A stretch of DNA of 5,476 nucleotides, taken from the NCBI GenBank assembly GCA_025350945.1, contig JANXWW010000311.1, positions 1-5,476 of the forward strand, written 5' to 3'. A model generated the notes under the pieces. It saw only the letters and a program-made list of their open reading frames with translations, did no database searches and had not been told where the DNA came from. Position numbers and translations under genes: made by a program. Each line of letters opens with the position of its first letter. Position 1 is the stretch's first letter. This DNA is from Burkholderiales bacterium. GTDB lineage: Bacteria; Pseudomonadota; Gammaproteobacteria; Burkholderiales; Usitatibacteraceae. Below are positions 1-5,476 of this stretch, piece after piece.

Positions 1-1923
1 TTTCAGCAGGAACGTTTTATCCTTGGTGAGCAAAATCCAGTCGCTGCTGGTGCCGCCATCTTCATAAGTGTCATGCACCCATGCGACATAAAGGCCGCGC
101 TGTTCGGCAATTTTTTGCACCACCGGTTTTAAATCCAGAAAACGGTTCGAGACGTGAAACGCAATCACGCCATCCGGCTTCATGTGCTTCTCATAAATCT
201 GCAATGCTTCGAGCGTAATCAAATGCACGGGAATTGAGTCACTCGAGAATGCATCTATGGCCAGTACATCAAAATTTTGCGGTGGCTCACGCTCCAAGTT
301 TAGCCGCGCATCGCCCAGCGCAATTTCGATTTTTGCTTCGGAATCCTTTAAATAAGTGAAATCGCGATTCGCAATCACCACAACTTCCGGGTTGATATCG
401 TAATAACGATACACATCCCCCTTGCTGCCATAGGTGGCGATGGTGCCCGTGCCGAGCCCGATCACGCCCACGCGGAGCGGCGTGCTGGATAATTTTTCTT
501 TCAGCAAAATCGATTTGCCAATACCCGATTTCGCCTTGTAGTAAGTCGTTGCCGAGCGATTGTAAGGCGGGTCCATGTATTGATCGCCGTGCAAAATTGC
601 GCCGTGCACGAGCGAGCGGCGGCGATATTCCACCGCGGGTTTGTTATATTCTTTTACGCGCAATGTGCCGTAAAAATTACGTGTCATCACGACCACATCT
701 TCCTTGAATTGATAGATGGTGTAGCCCGCAGCACTAGCTGTGGCAACGGTGATGCCGAAGGAAATATAAATTGCAAACGAGTGGTTCTTCCCCCATAGCA
801 AAACTGTTGCCAATGCGGCCAGCAAGACGAGCGCAATCTCCAGTTCAAAATATGCGGGCAGGGTAATCGGTGCAAGCAATCCCACCAGTACCGAGCCAAT
901 CGCACCGCCCACCGAGACCATTAAATAGAAGGTGGTGAGATGTTTCGGATCAGGCTTTCGCGCGACCAATTCGCCGTGGCAAAACATGCAGGCAATAAAT
1001 AATCCCGCTGAAAAAATTCCGATTTGCCAGTACAGCATAAAGTGCATGCGCGGATCAGCCAGCGTCCACGCCATGGCCAGTAACGCGACGGCTAACAGCG
1101 GCAAAAATAATTTGCGTTGATACCAGCCGTTGCCATCAAAACACAAAATAAAGGTGAGCAAATAAATCGCCAGCGGCACCACCCACAGCAGCGGAATAGA
1201 GGAAATATTTTGTGTGAGGTGATTCGATATGGCGAGCAATAGCACCGAGCCCAAGCCCGCCAGCGAGATCCAGGTGAATTTATTTTGTAGTGTGGGTGGC
1301 TCAATATCGATTGCATCAATATCGGCCTCGATCATTTGCTGCGGGCTTTTTAATCCGCGCCACGCCGCCACCAAAATCAGCAGCGCAAACAAGCCAAAAC
1401 CCACCGACCAACCTAGCGCTTGCATGCGCGTGCTAAACCATGGCTCAAATAAAAACGGATAGCCGAGCAGCGCCAACATCGATGCCAAATTGGACAGCGC
1501 GAATAATCGATAGGGGCTCGCTTCAGGATATGAGCGCGCAAACCATGCCTGTACCAGCGGGCTGGTGGTTGAAAGCAGGAAGTAGGGCAGGCCAATCGTG
1601 GCTGTCATGAGCAGCAGAATGCGCAGCGACGGGCTTTCGTCGCCTATGGGCTTCCAACTGACATCGGGAATAATCGGTAATAGCAATAATGCGACCACGA
1701 CCAGCGCAATATGAATGACGGCCTGTCGTTTTGGACTCACGTAACGCGTCAACCAATCCGAATAAAAATAACCGGCCAGCAGCGCAAATTGAAAAAATAC
1801 CAGGCAAGTTGTCCACACGGCGGCCGTGCCACCGAACCAGGGCAGGATTTGTTTGGCGATGATGGGTTGAATCAGAAACAGCAGAAAAGCTGAAACGAAA
1901 ATGGTGAGCGCATAAATAAACAT
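1..1923 (-). CDS. Fused membrane / spermidine-synthase-like protein, 3' end outside window
   Basis: The minus-strand frame is open for 641 codons from ATG at 1923 to the window edge with no stop, so the C-terminus is missing. Residues 1 to about 400 form roughly a dozen hydrophobic segments with signatures of the fused MFS/spermidine synthase family: LPWFGGTAAVW (27-37), LPYFLLSTTSPL (112-123), YRLFALSNLASMLALLGYP (139-157) and CHGEL (315-319). From about 414 (RNFYG) a Rossmann methyltransferase-like domain follows: glycine motif VGVIGLGTG (485-493), acidic strand end YYDINP (507-512), GDAR (537-540) and IDAFSSDSIPVHL (556-568). The polyamine-binding acidic residues of true SpeE are not conserved, so the substrate is unknown. 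The start is fixed by an in-frame TGA at 1938-1936 and a GAGAGA ribosome site 8 nt upstream of ATG. It is transcribed divergently from azlC. Family is clear; activity is not. A polyamine-like aminopropyltransferase or a different SAM-fold function are both possible. Confidence 0.9.
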   Translation of the reverse strand, partial: MFIYALTIFVSAFLLFLIQPIIAKQILPWFGGTAAVWTTCLVFFQFALLAGYFYSDWLTRYVSPKRQAVIHIALVVVALLLLPIIPDVSWKPIGDESPSLRILLLMTATIGLPYFLLSTTSPLVQAWFARSYPEASPYRLFALSNLASMLALLGYPFLFEPWFSTRMQALGWSVGFGLFALLILVAAWRGLKSPQQMIEADIDAIDIEPPTLQNKFTWISLAGLGSVLLLAISNHLTQNISSIPLLWVVPLAIYLLTFILCFDGNGWYQRKLFLPLLAVALLAMAWTLADPRMHFMLYWQIGIFSAGLFIACMFCHGELVARKPDPKHLTTFYLMVSVGGAIGSVLVGLLAPITLPAYFELEIALVLLAALATVLLWGKNHSFAIYISFGITVATASAAGYTIYQFKEDVVVMTRNFYGTLRVKEYNKPAVEYRRRSLVHGAILHGDQYMDPPYNRSATTYYKAKSGIGKSILLKEKLSSTPLRVGVIGLGTGTIATYGSKGDVYRYYDINPEVVVIANRDFTYLKDSEAKIEIALGDARLNLEREPPQNFDVLAIDAFSSDSIPVHLITLEALQIYEKHMKPDGVIAFHVSNRFLDLKPVVQKIAEQRGLYVAWVHDTYEDGGTSSDWILLTKDKTFLLK

Positions 1924-1931
1924 GCCTGAAT

Positions 1932-1937
1932 TCTCTC
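1932..1937 (-). promoter_or_regulatory. Ribosome binding site of the synthase-like gene
   Basis: GAGAGA on the minus strand lies 8 nt before ATG at 1923. It supports that start, together with the in-frame stop that overlaps it (TGA at 1938-1936). Confidence 0.55.
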
Positions 1938-2010
1938 ACGGGTTTTGCGTTTTTTTTGAAGCCTGCCCATTTGAATGAATGGGGTTTGGTATGCGTTTTG
2001 GTCTACGTCC

Positions 2011-2039
2011 CTGATAAAATAACGATAGAAATTTTTCAA
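2011..2039 (-). promoter_or_regulatory. Possible sigma-70 promoter of the synthase-like gene
   Basis: On the minus strand TTGAAA (2039-2034) matches the -35 consensus at five of six bases. After a 17-nt spacer comes TATCAG (2016-2011), a weak -10 with four of six matches. The site would leave a leader of about 80 nt before ATG at 1923. Sites of this quality arise by chance in AT-rich DNA. Confidence 0.25.
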
Positions 2040-2060
2040 AAAATAATTTTAAATATTCTG

Positions 2061-2786
2061 ATGCAGACCCCACGTTCAGCGTTTTTTGCAGGCATGCGCG
2101 ACCAAGTACCGATTATTTTCGGCATGCTGCCATTCGGCATGATTGCGGGCGCAGCGGCGGTTGCATCTGGGATGGACCCGTGGTTAGCAATGGCGATGAA
2201 TATCATCATCTATGCAGGTGCCGCGCAGCTTGCCGCGATCTCGCTGATGGCGCAGCATGTGCCGATGCCGATTGTGGTGGCCACCGCGCTGGTGGTGAAT
2301 TTGCGGTTTGTGATGTACAGCGCCGCGCTGGCGCCTTATTTTGCGAAGCTCTCCACGCCGCGCAAATGGCTTTTTTCGTACCTCATTGTCGATCACGGTT
2401 TTGCCTTGTTGACCGCGAAATTGAAGCCCGATGATCCACCAGAATTGATCGAAGGCTATTACAGCGGCATCACGTTTACGATGTGGACAACGTGGCAAAT
2501 GGCGGTGGCGCTGGGCATTTTATTGGGCACCAAGGTGCCGTCAAGCTGGTCGCTTGATTTCGCGATTCCGCTGGTATTTTTGGCACTCGTATTGCCTTCG
2601 CTCACCACGCGCGCGCACTGGTGCGCGGCTATATCGGCAAGTGTGATGGCAATATTTACCCAGGCGATGCCGCTAAAGCTGGGGCTTATTGCGGCGGCGG
2701 CGGTGGGCATTGTCGTGGGCACACTACTCGACACACGCAATGAGGAATTATTGGCGAATGGTGCACATAAGGGAGCGCACAAATGA
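2061..2786 (+). CDS. azlC: AzlC family amino-acid exporter, large subunit
   Basis: This 241-residue integral membrane protein of the AzlC/YgaZ/BrnF family exports branched-chain and related amino acids together with AzlD; the exact substrate cannot be read here. Family marks are FAGMRDQVPI (9-18) before the first membrane segment, IYAGAAQL (50-57) and NLRFVMYSAALAP (80-92), followed by further hydrophobic segments to the C-terminus. Length is normal for the family. The frame is open upstream to a TTG at 1956, but the 35 extra residues are unlike the family and include non-membrane, AT-rich-encoded sequence. ATG at 2061 gives the usual short N-terminus and is preferred. No clear Shine-Dalgarno sequence precedes it, which is odd. 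The stop overlaps the azlD start as ATGA, so the two are almost certainly translated together. Confidence 0.92.
   Translation: MQTPRSAFFAGMRDQVPIIFGMLPFGMIAGAAAVASGMDPWLAMAMNIIIYAGAAQLAAISLMAQHVPMPIVVATALVVNLRFVMYSAALAPYFAKLSTPRKWLFSYLIVDHGFALLTAKLKPDDPPELIEGYYSGITFTMWTTWQMAVALGILLGTKVPSSWSLDFAIPLVFLALVLPSLTTRAHWCAAISASVMAIFTQAMPLKLGLIAAAAVGIVVGTLLDTRNEELLANGAHKGAHK
2769..2775 (+). promoter_or_regulatory. Ribosome binding site of azlD
   Basis: AAGGGAG lies 7 nt before the azlD ATG, inside the last codons of azlC. It is the strongest ribosome site in this operon and supports coupled but well-initiated synthesis of the small subunit. Confidence 0.75.
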
Positions 2787-3121
2787 CGATTGCCAACGAC
2801 TGGCAAACCATAGCGACCATCCTTGCCTGCGGCGCGGTGACGCTGCTGGCGCGCGCCTCGTTTGTGATTTGGCACACCAAACTTTCGGTACCACCCTGGT
2901 TTACGCGCTCGCTAAAATTTGTGGCAGCAGCGGTACTGCCCGCACTGGTGATGCCCGAAGTTTTATTTCGCGGTGCCCCAGCGGGGGACATTGTGAATTA
3001 CTATCGCATTATCGCGGCGGTACTGGCACTGATTGTTGCCTGGCGCACGCGGCATTTACTGGCGACGCTGGTTGTCGGCATGATGGCGCTGTGGGTTTTG
3101 CAATGGCTCAAGCCTTTTTAG
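2783..3121 (+). CDS. azlD: AzlD family amino-acid exporter, small subunit
   Basis: This 112-residue protein is the small partner of AzlC (AzlD/YgaH/BrnE family); the two are expected to form the exporter in the inner membrane. It shows the family layout: an N-terminal W..I..ILACGAVTLLARASF segment (about 7-27), a linker ending in RSLKFV (42-47), a central hydrophobic segment FVAAAVLPALVMPEVLF (46-62), then two closely spaced hydrophobic segments in the C-terminal half (about 75-109). The ATG overlaps the azlC stop by 4 nt and has a good ribosome site. Length is typical. It ends 25 nt before the hydrolase start with no terminator-like hairpin seen between them, so read-through is likely. Confidence 0.92.
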   Translation: MTIANDWQTIATILACGAVTLLARASFVIWHTKLSVPPWFTRSLKFVAAAVLPALVMPEVLFRGAPAGDIVNYYRIIAAVLALIVAWRTRHLLATLVVGMMALWVLQWLKPF

Positions 3122-3146
3122 CCCCGACTATTTCAGATTGATAAAA

Positions 3147-4061
3147 ATGTTGCAACTCATCCTCATCTCCGCAATCATTATCGAAATCTTCGTCTATGTC
3201 GTCGTCGGCATGGTCTTGAGAAATCGCGGCTACGAGTGGCTTGTCATTGCGCCCGCACTCGGCGCGATTGCGGTCGCGCTTCGATTCTTGATGGCGCTGC
3301 CGTCCTTTATCTTGTCCGGCGCGTTTCGCATTCGCGACAAACAACAGCAGCCTTGGGGCAATGCGCTGTATGCGTTGGCGAAAGAGATTGATGCGCGTGC
3401 AGTGTCGCTGAATTTTTCAGAAATACTTCATCAGATGTTGATGCGCGCGGAACCGATTGGGCCAGCGACAGGAACACCTGTTTTGCTGGTGCATGGCTAT
3501 TTTTCGAACCGCGGCATCTGGTGGCGATTTCGAAAGCGATTGGCGGCTGCGGGAATCGGCCCGATTTATACGATTACGCTATCGCCGCTATGGGGGAGCA
3601 TTGACGAAATGGTGCCGCAGCTCGCCACAAAAATTGAAGCAATCTGCGCACAATCGGGACAGCCGCAAGTGATCGTGGTCGCGCACAGTATGGGTGGTTT
3701 GATGACGCGCGCATTTATGACGTCGAATGTATGCGAATCATCCAGAATCGCAAAGCTGATTACGCTGGCGACGCCTCACCAAGGCACGCAGATGGCGAAT
3801 TTTGGCATCGGCCAATGCGTGGGTGAAATGCAAATGAACAGCGGCTGGCTCGCAGCGCTTAAACGCGGCGAGGAAAATATTCCGCATCCGCACGCAATGT
3901 CGATTTACACGTTAAATGACGATCTCGTTTATCCGCCTGAAAACTCGCGCCTGGCGTGGGCTGAGAATGTGCCGGTGGCGGCGGTTGGGCATGTTGGATT
4001 GTTGTTTTCAAAACCCATCGCTGAACGGGTGATTGTGGAAATCAGGAGGCAAAATATATAA
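3147..4061 (+). CDS. Membrane-anchored alpha/beta hydrolase (lipase-like)
   Basis: This 304-residue alpha/beta-fold serine hydrolase probably acts on an ester such as a lipid; the substrate is unknown. Two hydrophobic segments (about 4-24 and 31-58) anchor the N-terminus. The catalytic domain starts near 111: oxyanion-hole strand PVLLVHGYFSNRG (111-123), nucleophile elbow AHSMGG (179-184) with Ser181, LATPHQGT (207-214) as in triacylglycerol lipases, probable acid Asp258 in LNDDLVYP, and His282 in VGHVGLL. The triad is therefore complete. No cleavable signal peptide is evident, and whether the domain faces cytoplasm or periplasm is not decidable by eye. ATG at 3147 is preferred over the in-frame TTG at 3138; neither has a convincing ribosome site. 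It follows azlD by 25 nt and may be co-transcribed, but a role in amino-acid export is not implied. The 3' end carries tandem AGG-AGG arginine codons. Confidence 0.88.
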   Translation: MLQLILISAIIIEIFVYVVVGMVLRNRGYEWLVIAPALGAIAVALRFLMALPSFILSGAFRIRDKQQQPWGNALYALAKEIDARAVSLNFSEILHQMLMRAEPIGPATGTPVLLVHGYFSNRGIWWRFRKRLAAAGIGPIYTITLSPLWGSIDEMVPQLATKIEAICAQSGQPQVIVVAHSMGGLMTRAFMTSNVCESSRIAKLITLATPHQGTQMANFGIGQCVGEMQMNSGWLAALKRGEENIPHPHAMSIYTLNDDLVYPPENSRLAWAENVPVAAVGHVGLLFSKPIAERVIVEIRRQNI

Positions 4062-4122
4062 TTGCAGATGGCTCAAGGCCCAAGCGGGGTGCGGTTCTTC
4101 AAGGCATTTACCTGATGAGGCG

Positions 4123-4157
4123 CGCCAGTATTGGCGTTTGACGATGTACGTTTTTTT
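4123..4157 (+). terminator. Possible weak terminator after the hydrolase gene
   Basis: CGCCA (4123-4127) can pair with TGGCG (4132-4136) over a GTAT loop, followed by TTT and, 14 nt further on, by a run of seven T (4151-4157). The stem is short and the long T-run is not adjacent, so this is at best a weak Rho-independent terminator. On the minus strand the run of A would not serve bcp. Confidence 0.3.
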
Positions 4158-4169
4158 GAAATTGCTGTA

Positions 4170-4193
4170 TGCACATTGACGCGTGCACATTGA
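4170..4193. repeat. Short direct repeat TGCACATTGA
   Basis: TGCACATTGA occurs at 4170-4179 and 4184-4193, a 14-nt period with ACGCG-type spacer sequence between the copies. It abuts the perfect 10-bp palindrome TGATGCATCA (4191-4200), which includes the bcp stop codon. Small enough to be chance or a local duplication. Confidence 0.6.
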
Positions 4194-4197
4194 TGCA

Positions 4198-4665
4198 TCA
4201 CAACAATGCCAACACTTCCTCCGCGTGATTCTTGGTATTCGGTGAATCAATCACATGCGCGATGTAGCCGCGCTCATCGATGATGAAAGTGACGCGATCC
4301 GCCATGCCTACCATTGCTTTAGCGGCTGACAATAATCCACCGCCACCGACAGTACCGTACGCTTTACCAACGGCGCGATCAGTGTCAGCGAGCAACGGGA
4401 AATTCAGTTGATATTTGGACGTAAATTTTTGGTGCGAAGATTCGTCCTGCGTGGATACACCCAATACCGCCGCGCCCTTCGCGACAATATCTTTATTCGC
4501 ATCGCGCAATGAACAAGCCTGCGCCGTACAGCCGGGCGTATCGTCCTTCGGGTAGAAATACAAAATGAGTTTTTTACCGCGATAGTCTTTAAGGCTCACG
4601 GTCGAGCCGTCGGTTGTTTTGCTGGTGAAGTCTGGGGCAAGATCGCCCGGCTTTAGTTTGGTCAT
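4198..4665 (-). CDS. bcp: Bcp-type thioredoxin-dependent thiol peroxidase
   Basis: This 155-residue cytoplasmic peroxiredoxin (Bcp/PrxQ subfamily) reduces hydrogen peroxide and organic hydroperoxides, with thioredoxin regenerating the enzyme. It begins KPGDLAPDF (5-13), followed by YFYPKDDTPGCTAQAC (36-51). Cys46 is the peroxidatic cysteine, Cys51 sits five residues later as the resolving cysteine of the BCP type, and Thr43 and Pro39 belong to the active-site loop. Arg124 in ADRVTFIID is the conserved catalytic arginine. Length matches the family. The frame extends upstream to 4755, but those 30 residues are antisense to nothing conserved and overlap the lipoprotein gene; ATG at 4665 gives the standard N-terminus. 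It starts 10 nt after the lipoprotein stop, so it is probably last in an operon with the lipoprotein and SDR genes. Its own ribosome site is weak, which fits translational coupling. Confidence 0.95.
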   Translation of the reverse strand: MTKLKPGDLAPDFTSKTTDGSTVSLKDYRGKKLILYFYPKDDTPGCTAQACSLRDANKDIVAKGAAVLGVSTQDESSHQKFTSKYQLNFPLLADTDRAVGKAYGTVGGGGLLSAAKAMVGMADRVTFIIDERGYIAHVIDSPNTKNHAEEVLALL

Positions 4666-4675
4666 TAATATGGGC

Positions 4676-5221
4676 TCACTTTTTGGGTAGTGGTAAGAAT
4701 ATCGGTGCTGTTCTGTCTGGATCAGTGGGATAAATAGATTGCTTCCCGGAAACAATTTTGCCGGACTTTATCTCCTCAACCCAGACCTCCGGCTGTCCAA
4801 TGCCTAAGGCTTTGTTTAACGCATTCATATTGCTGGTGTTGATGCCCATGCGAATTTGATATTCGCCGCCCACTTCAGCATCAAAGAATGCTGTAGTGCC
4901 TGCAACCTTTCGCCAGTCAGAGTAGCCGATTCCCAAAACAATATTACCAGTCGGTACTTGAACTGATTTATGCATCGAATCAAGCGGCTTCGGCAAAGAT
5001 GCAGAAAAAATTGACTGAACATATACCCCGCCTTCTGTGCCGAAAAAGCCGGTGGACTTCGATTCACCACGAACTGAGGCGGTTGGCCCTTCTGTCGGCG
5101 GCGAGTAAAAACTCAGAGGCCGGTTCGATAGAGACTTGGTGGTGCAAGCCGAAAGTGCCGCAACCACCATTGCCATTGCAACGCCGTGTCTACAAAGCAT
5201 TCCGGCGGTCTTTTCTGTCAC
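4676..5221 (-). CDS. Predicted lipoprotein of unknown function
   Basis: I do not recognise this 181-residue protein. It has a lipoprotein signal peptide: basic residue Arg11, hydrophobic core VAMAMVVAA (14-22), lipobox LSAC (23-26) with Cys26 as the lipidated residue, then TT. The mature part has a polar, Ser/Pro/Gly-rich linker (about 27-60) and a region that reads like one small beta-sandwich: VQVPTGNIVLGIGY, then AEVGGEYQIRMG, resembling the P.G.h.i.V.Y...A..G..Y pattern of many envelope lipoproteins. It ends PLPKK. GTG at 5221 is preferred: it overlaps the upstream stop as GTGA and has AGGGGG 7 nt upstream. TTG at 5224 and ATG at 5200 are alternatives, and the ATG would still keep the lipobox (174 residues). 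It lies between an SDR gene and bcp in an apparent operon. Periplasmic or outer-membrane location is inferred from the lipobox; the residues at +2 and +3 are Thr-Thr, not Asp. Confidence 0.82.
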   Translation of the reverse strand: MTEKTAGMLCRHGVAMAMVVAALSACTTKSLSNRPLSFYSPPTEGPTASVRGESKSTGFFGTEGGVYVQSIFSASLPKPLDSMHKSVQVPTGNIVLGIGYSDWRKVAGTTAFFDAEVGGEYQIRMGINTSNMNALNKALGIGQPEVWVEEIKSGKIVSGKQSIYPTDPDRTAPIFLPLPKK

Positions 5222-5476
5222 CAATGCACCCCCTGCGTAATCTGCGCAAACGCCATTGCTTCCGGTGTCATCTCGACATCTTTCGCCACTTCACCTTTTT
5301 TGCCTTGCGCAGACGCGGAGTCGGGGAACATTTTGAAGGCGGTGTTTAAAATGATTTGCGTTAATTTTGGTGAGACCGCATGCAGAATTGCGCCAGCGAT
5401 GCCGAGTCGTGTGGCGATCCGCACAGGCTTGTAGACGATGGCTTCGATCACCAAATCGGCGGCTTGCTCGGGCGAT
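5218..5476 (-). CDS. C-terminus of an SDR / fatty-acyl-CoA-reductase-like enzyme, 5' end outside window
   Basis: The last 85 residues of a minus-strand gene enter from the right edge and end at TGA 5220-5218. The sequence starts SPEQAADLVIEAIVYKP, then RIATRLGIAG, SPKLTQIILNTAFKMFPDSASA, a charged linker, TPEAMAFAQITQGVHW and stop. This matches, from memory, the C-terminal tail of a short-chain dehydrogenase group that includes bacterial fatty-acyl-CoA reductases of the Marinobacter type (tail with FPDS.AA.G and a final GVHW or GIYW). Those enzymes reduce acyl groups with NADPH. The Rossmann glycine motif and the YxxxK catalytic pair would lie outside the window, so SDR family is likely and the fatty-acyl reductase assignment only moderate. 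A TTG at 5454 is in frame but is not the real start, because the conserved SPEQAA segment lies upstream. It overlaps the lipoprotein gene by 4 nt. Confidence 0.75.
   Translation of the reverse strand, partial: SPEQAADLVIEAIVYKPVRIATRLGIAGAILHAVSPKLTQIILNTAFKMFPDSASAQGKKGEVAKDVEMTPEAMAFAQITQGVHW
5229..5234 (-). promoter_or_regulatory. Ribosome binding site deciding the lipoprotein start
   Basis: AGGGGG on the minus strand lies 7 nt before GTG at 5221, within the last codons of the SDR gene. Together with the GTGA overlap it favours GTG over the ATG at 5200, which has no comparable site. Confidence 0.6.

Larger units (their letters stand above)
1924..2060. promoter_or_regulatory. Divergent intergenic region with AT-rich azlC leader
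   Basis: This 137-nt stretch separates the divergent synthase-like gene from azlC and must hold promoters for both. The half next to azlC (about 2012-2060) is strikingly AT-rich compared with the flanking genes. It contains the near-palindrome AAAAT-A-ATTTT (2040-2050) and runs of A and T. A TAAAAT hexamer (2015-2020) is a fair -10 for azlC, but no good -35 sits at the right distance. AT-rich imperfect palindromes of this sort would suit an Lrp/AsnC-type regulator, which controls azlCD in some bacteria, but no clear consensus site is visible. Confidence 0.45.
4062..4197. other. Convergent intergenic region
   Basis: This 136-nt region lies between the stops of the hydrolase gene and bcp, so it should hold terminators for both. 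It contains a small hairpin followed later by a T-run, and a short direct repeat next to a palindrome at the bcp stop. No gene is convincing here. Confidence 0.7.

Noticed and set aside
1523..1939. A 138-codon minus-strand frame overlapping the synthase-like gene.
   Set aside because: It lies in a different frame from the 641-codon frame with clear family motifs and is rich in His, Arg and Cys; a shadow frame.
1956..2060. N-terminal extension of AzlC from a TTG start.
   Set aside because: Adds 35 residues atypical of the family, encoded by the AT-rich leader; ATG at 2061 gives the expected N-terminus.
2459..2991. Minus-strand frames of about 100-140 codons across azlC and azlD.
   Set aside because: Antisense shadows with no recognisable motifs; the plus-strand genes have good family signatures.
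4062..4115. Short frame after the hydrolase gene (17 codons from TTG 4062 or 15 from ATG 4068).
   Set aside because: Too short to judge, poor spacing from the AGGAGG, and no recognisable sequence; not listed as a gene.
4112..4146. CTGATGAG followed by a small hairpin resembles the core of a hammerhead ribozyme.
   Set aside because: The segment after the stem reads TTTGAC, not the required GAAA, and there are no flanking stems I or III around a cleavage site.
4666..4755. Upstream extension of Bcp by 30 residues.
   Set aside because: It overlaps the lipoprotein coding frame and lacks family resemblance; the standard Bcp start MTKLKPGD is at 4665.
1..5476. Search for CRISPR arrays, tRNA or rRNA genes, transposase genes and long inverted repeats.
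   Set aside because: No regularly spaced repeats, cloverleaf-like segments, rRNA-like stretches or transposase motifs were seen by eye; nearly all of the window is explained by seven protein genes.

Overview
The window looks like ordinary chromosomal DNA from a moderate-GC Gram-negative proteobacterium. A betaproteobacterium of the Burkholderiales type is the best guess. This rests only on protein style: a Bcp peroxiredoxin, a lipobox signal peptide, the AzlCD subtype and the fused membrane/spermidine-synthase-like protein. No rRNA, tRNA, CRISPR array, insertion sequence or phage gene was seen.

There are three transcription blocks. (1) Positions 1-1923, minus strand: a large membrane protein with a C-terminal spermidine-synthase-like methyltransferase fold. 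It is open for 641 codons and runs off the left edge. (2) After a 137-nt divergent intergenic region, plus strand: azlC (2061-2786), azlD (2783-3121, ATGA overlap) and a membrane-anchored alpha/beta hydrolase (3147-4061), probably one operon. (3) After a 136-nt convergent intergenic region, minus strand and transcribed right to left: the C-terminus of an SDR / fatty-acyl-CoA-reductase-like enzyme (entering at 5476, ending 5218), an unrecognised lipoprotein (5221-4676, GTGA overlap) and a Bcp-type peroxiredoxin (4665-4198). These three are packed tightly enough to be one operon.

Functionally, AzlC and AzlD should form a two-subunit exporter of branched-chain or related amino acids. The hydrolase behind them has a complete catalytic triad and an N-terminal membrane anchor, but its substrate cannot be read from sequence. 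The SDR-lipoprotein-Bcp group joins a probable lipid-aldehyde or acyl-group reductase, an envelope lipoprotein and a thiol peroxidase; a lipid or envelope-stress theme is possible but is inference. The spermidine-synthase-like protein lacks the acidic residues that true spermidine synthases use to hold the polyamine, so the name should not be taken as its function.

Nothing here is clearly a new defence system or mobile element. The items most worth a second look are the unrecognised lipoprotein coupled to the SDR gene, and the altered active site of the synthase-like protein.
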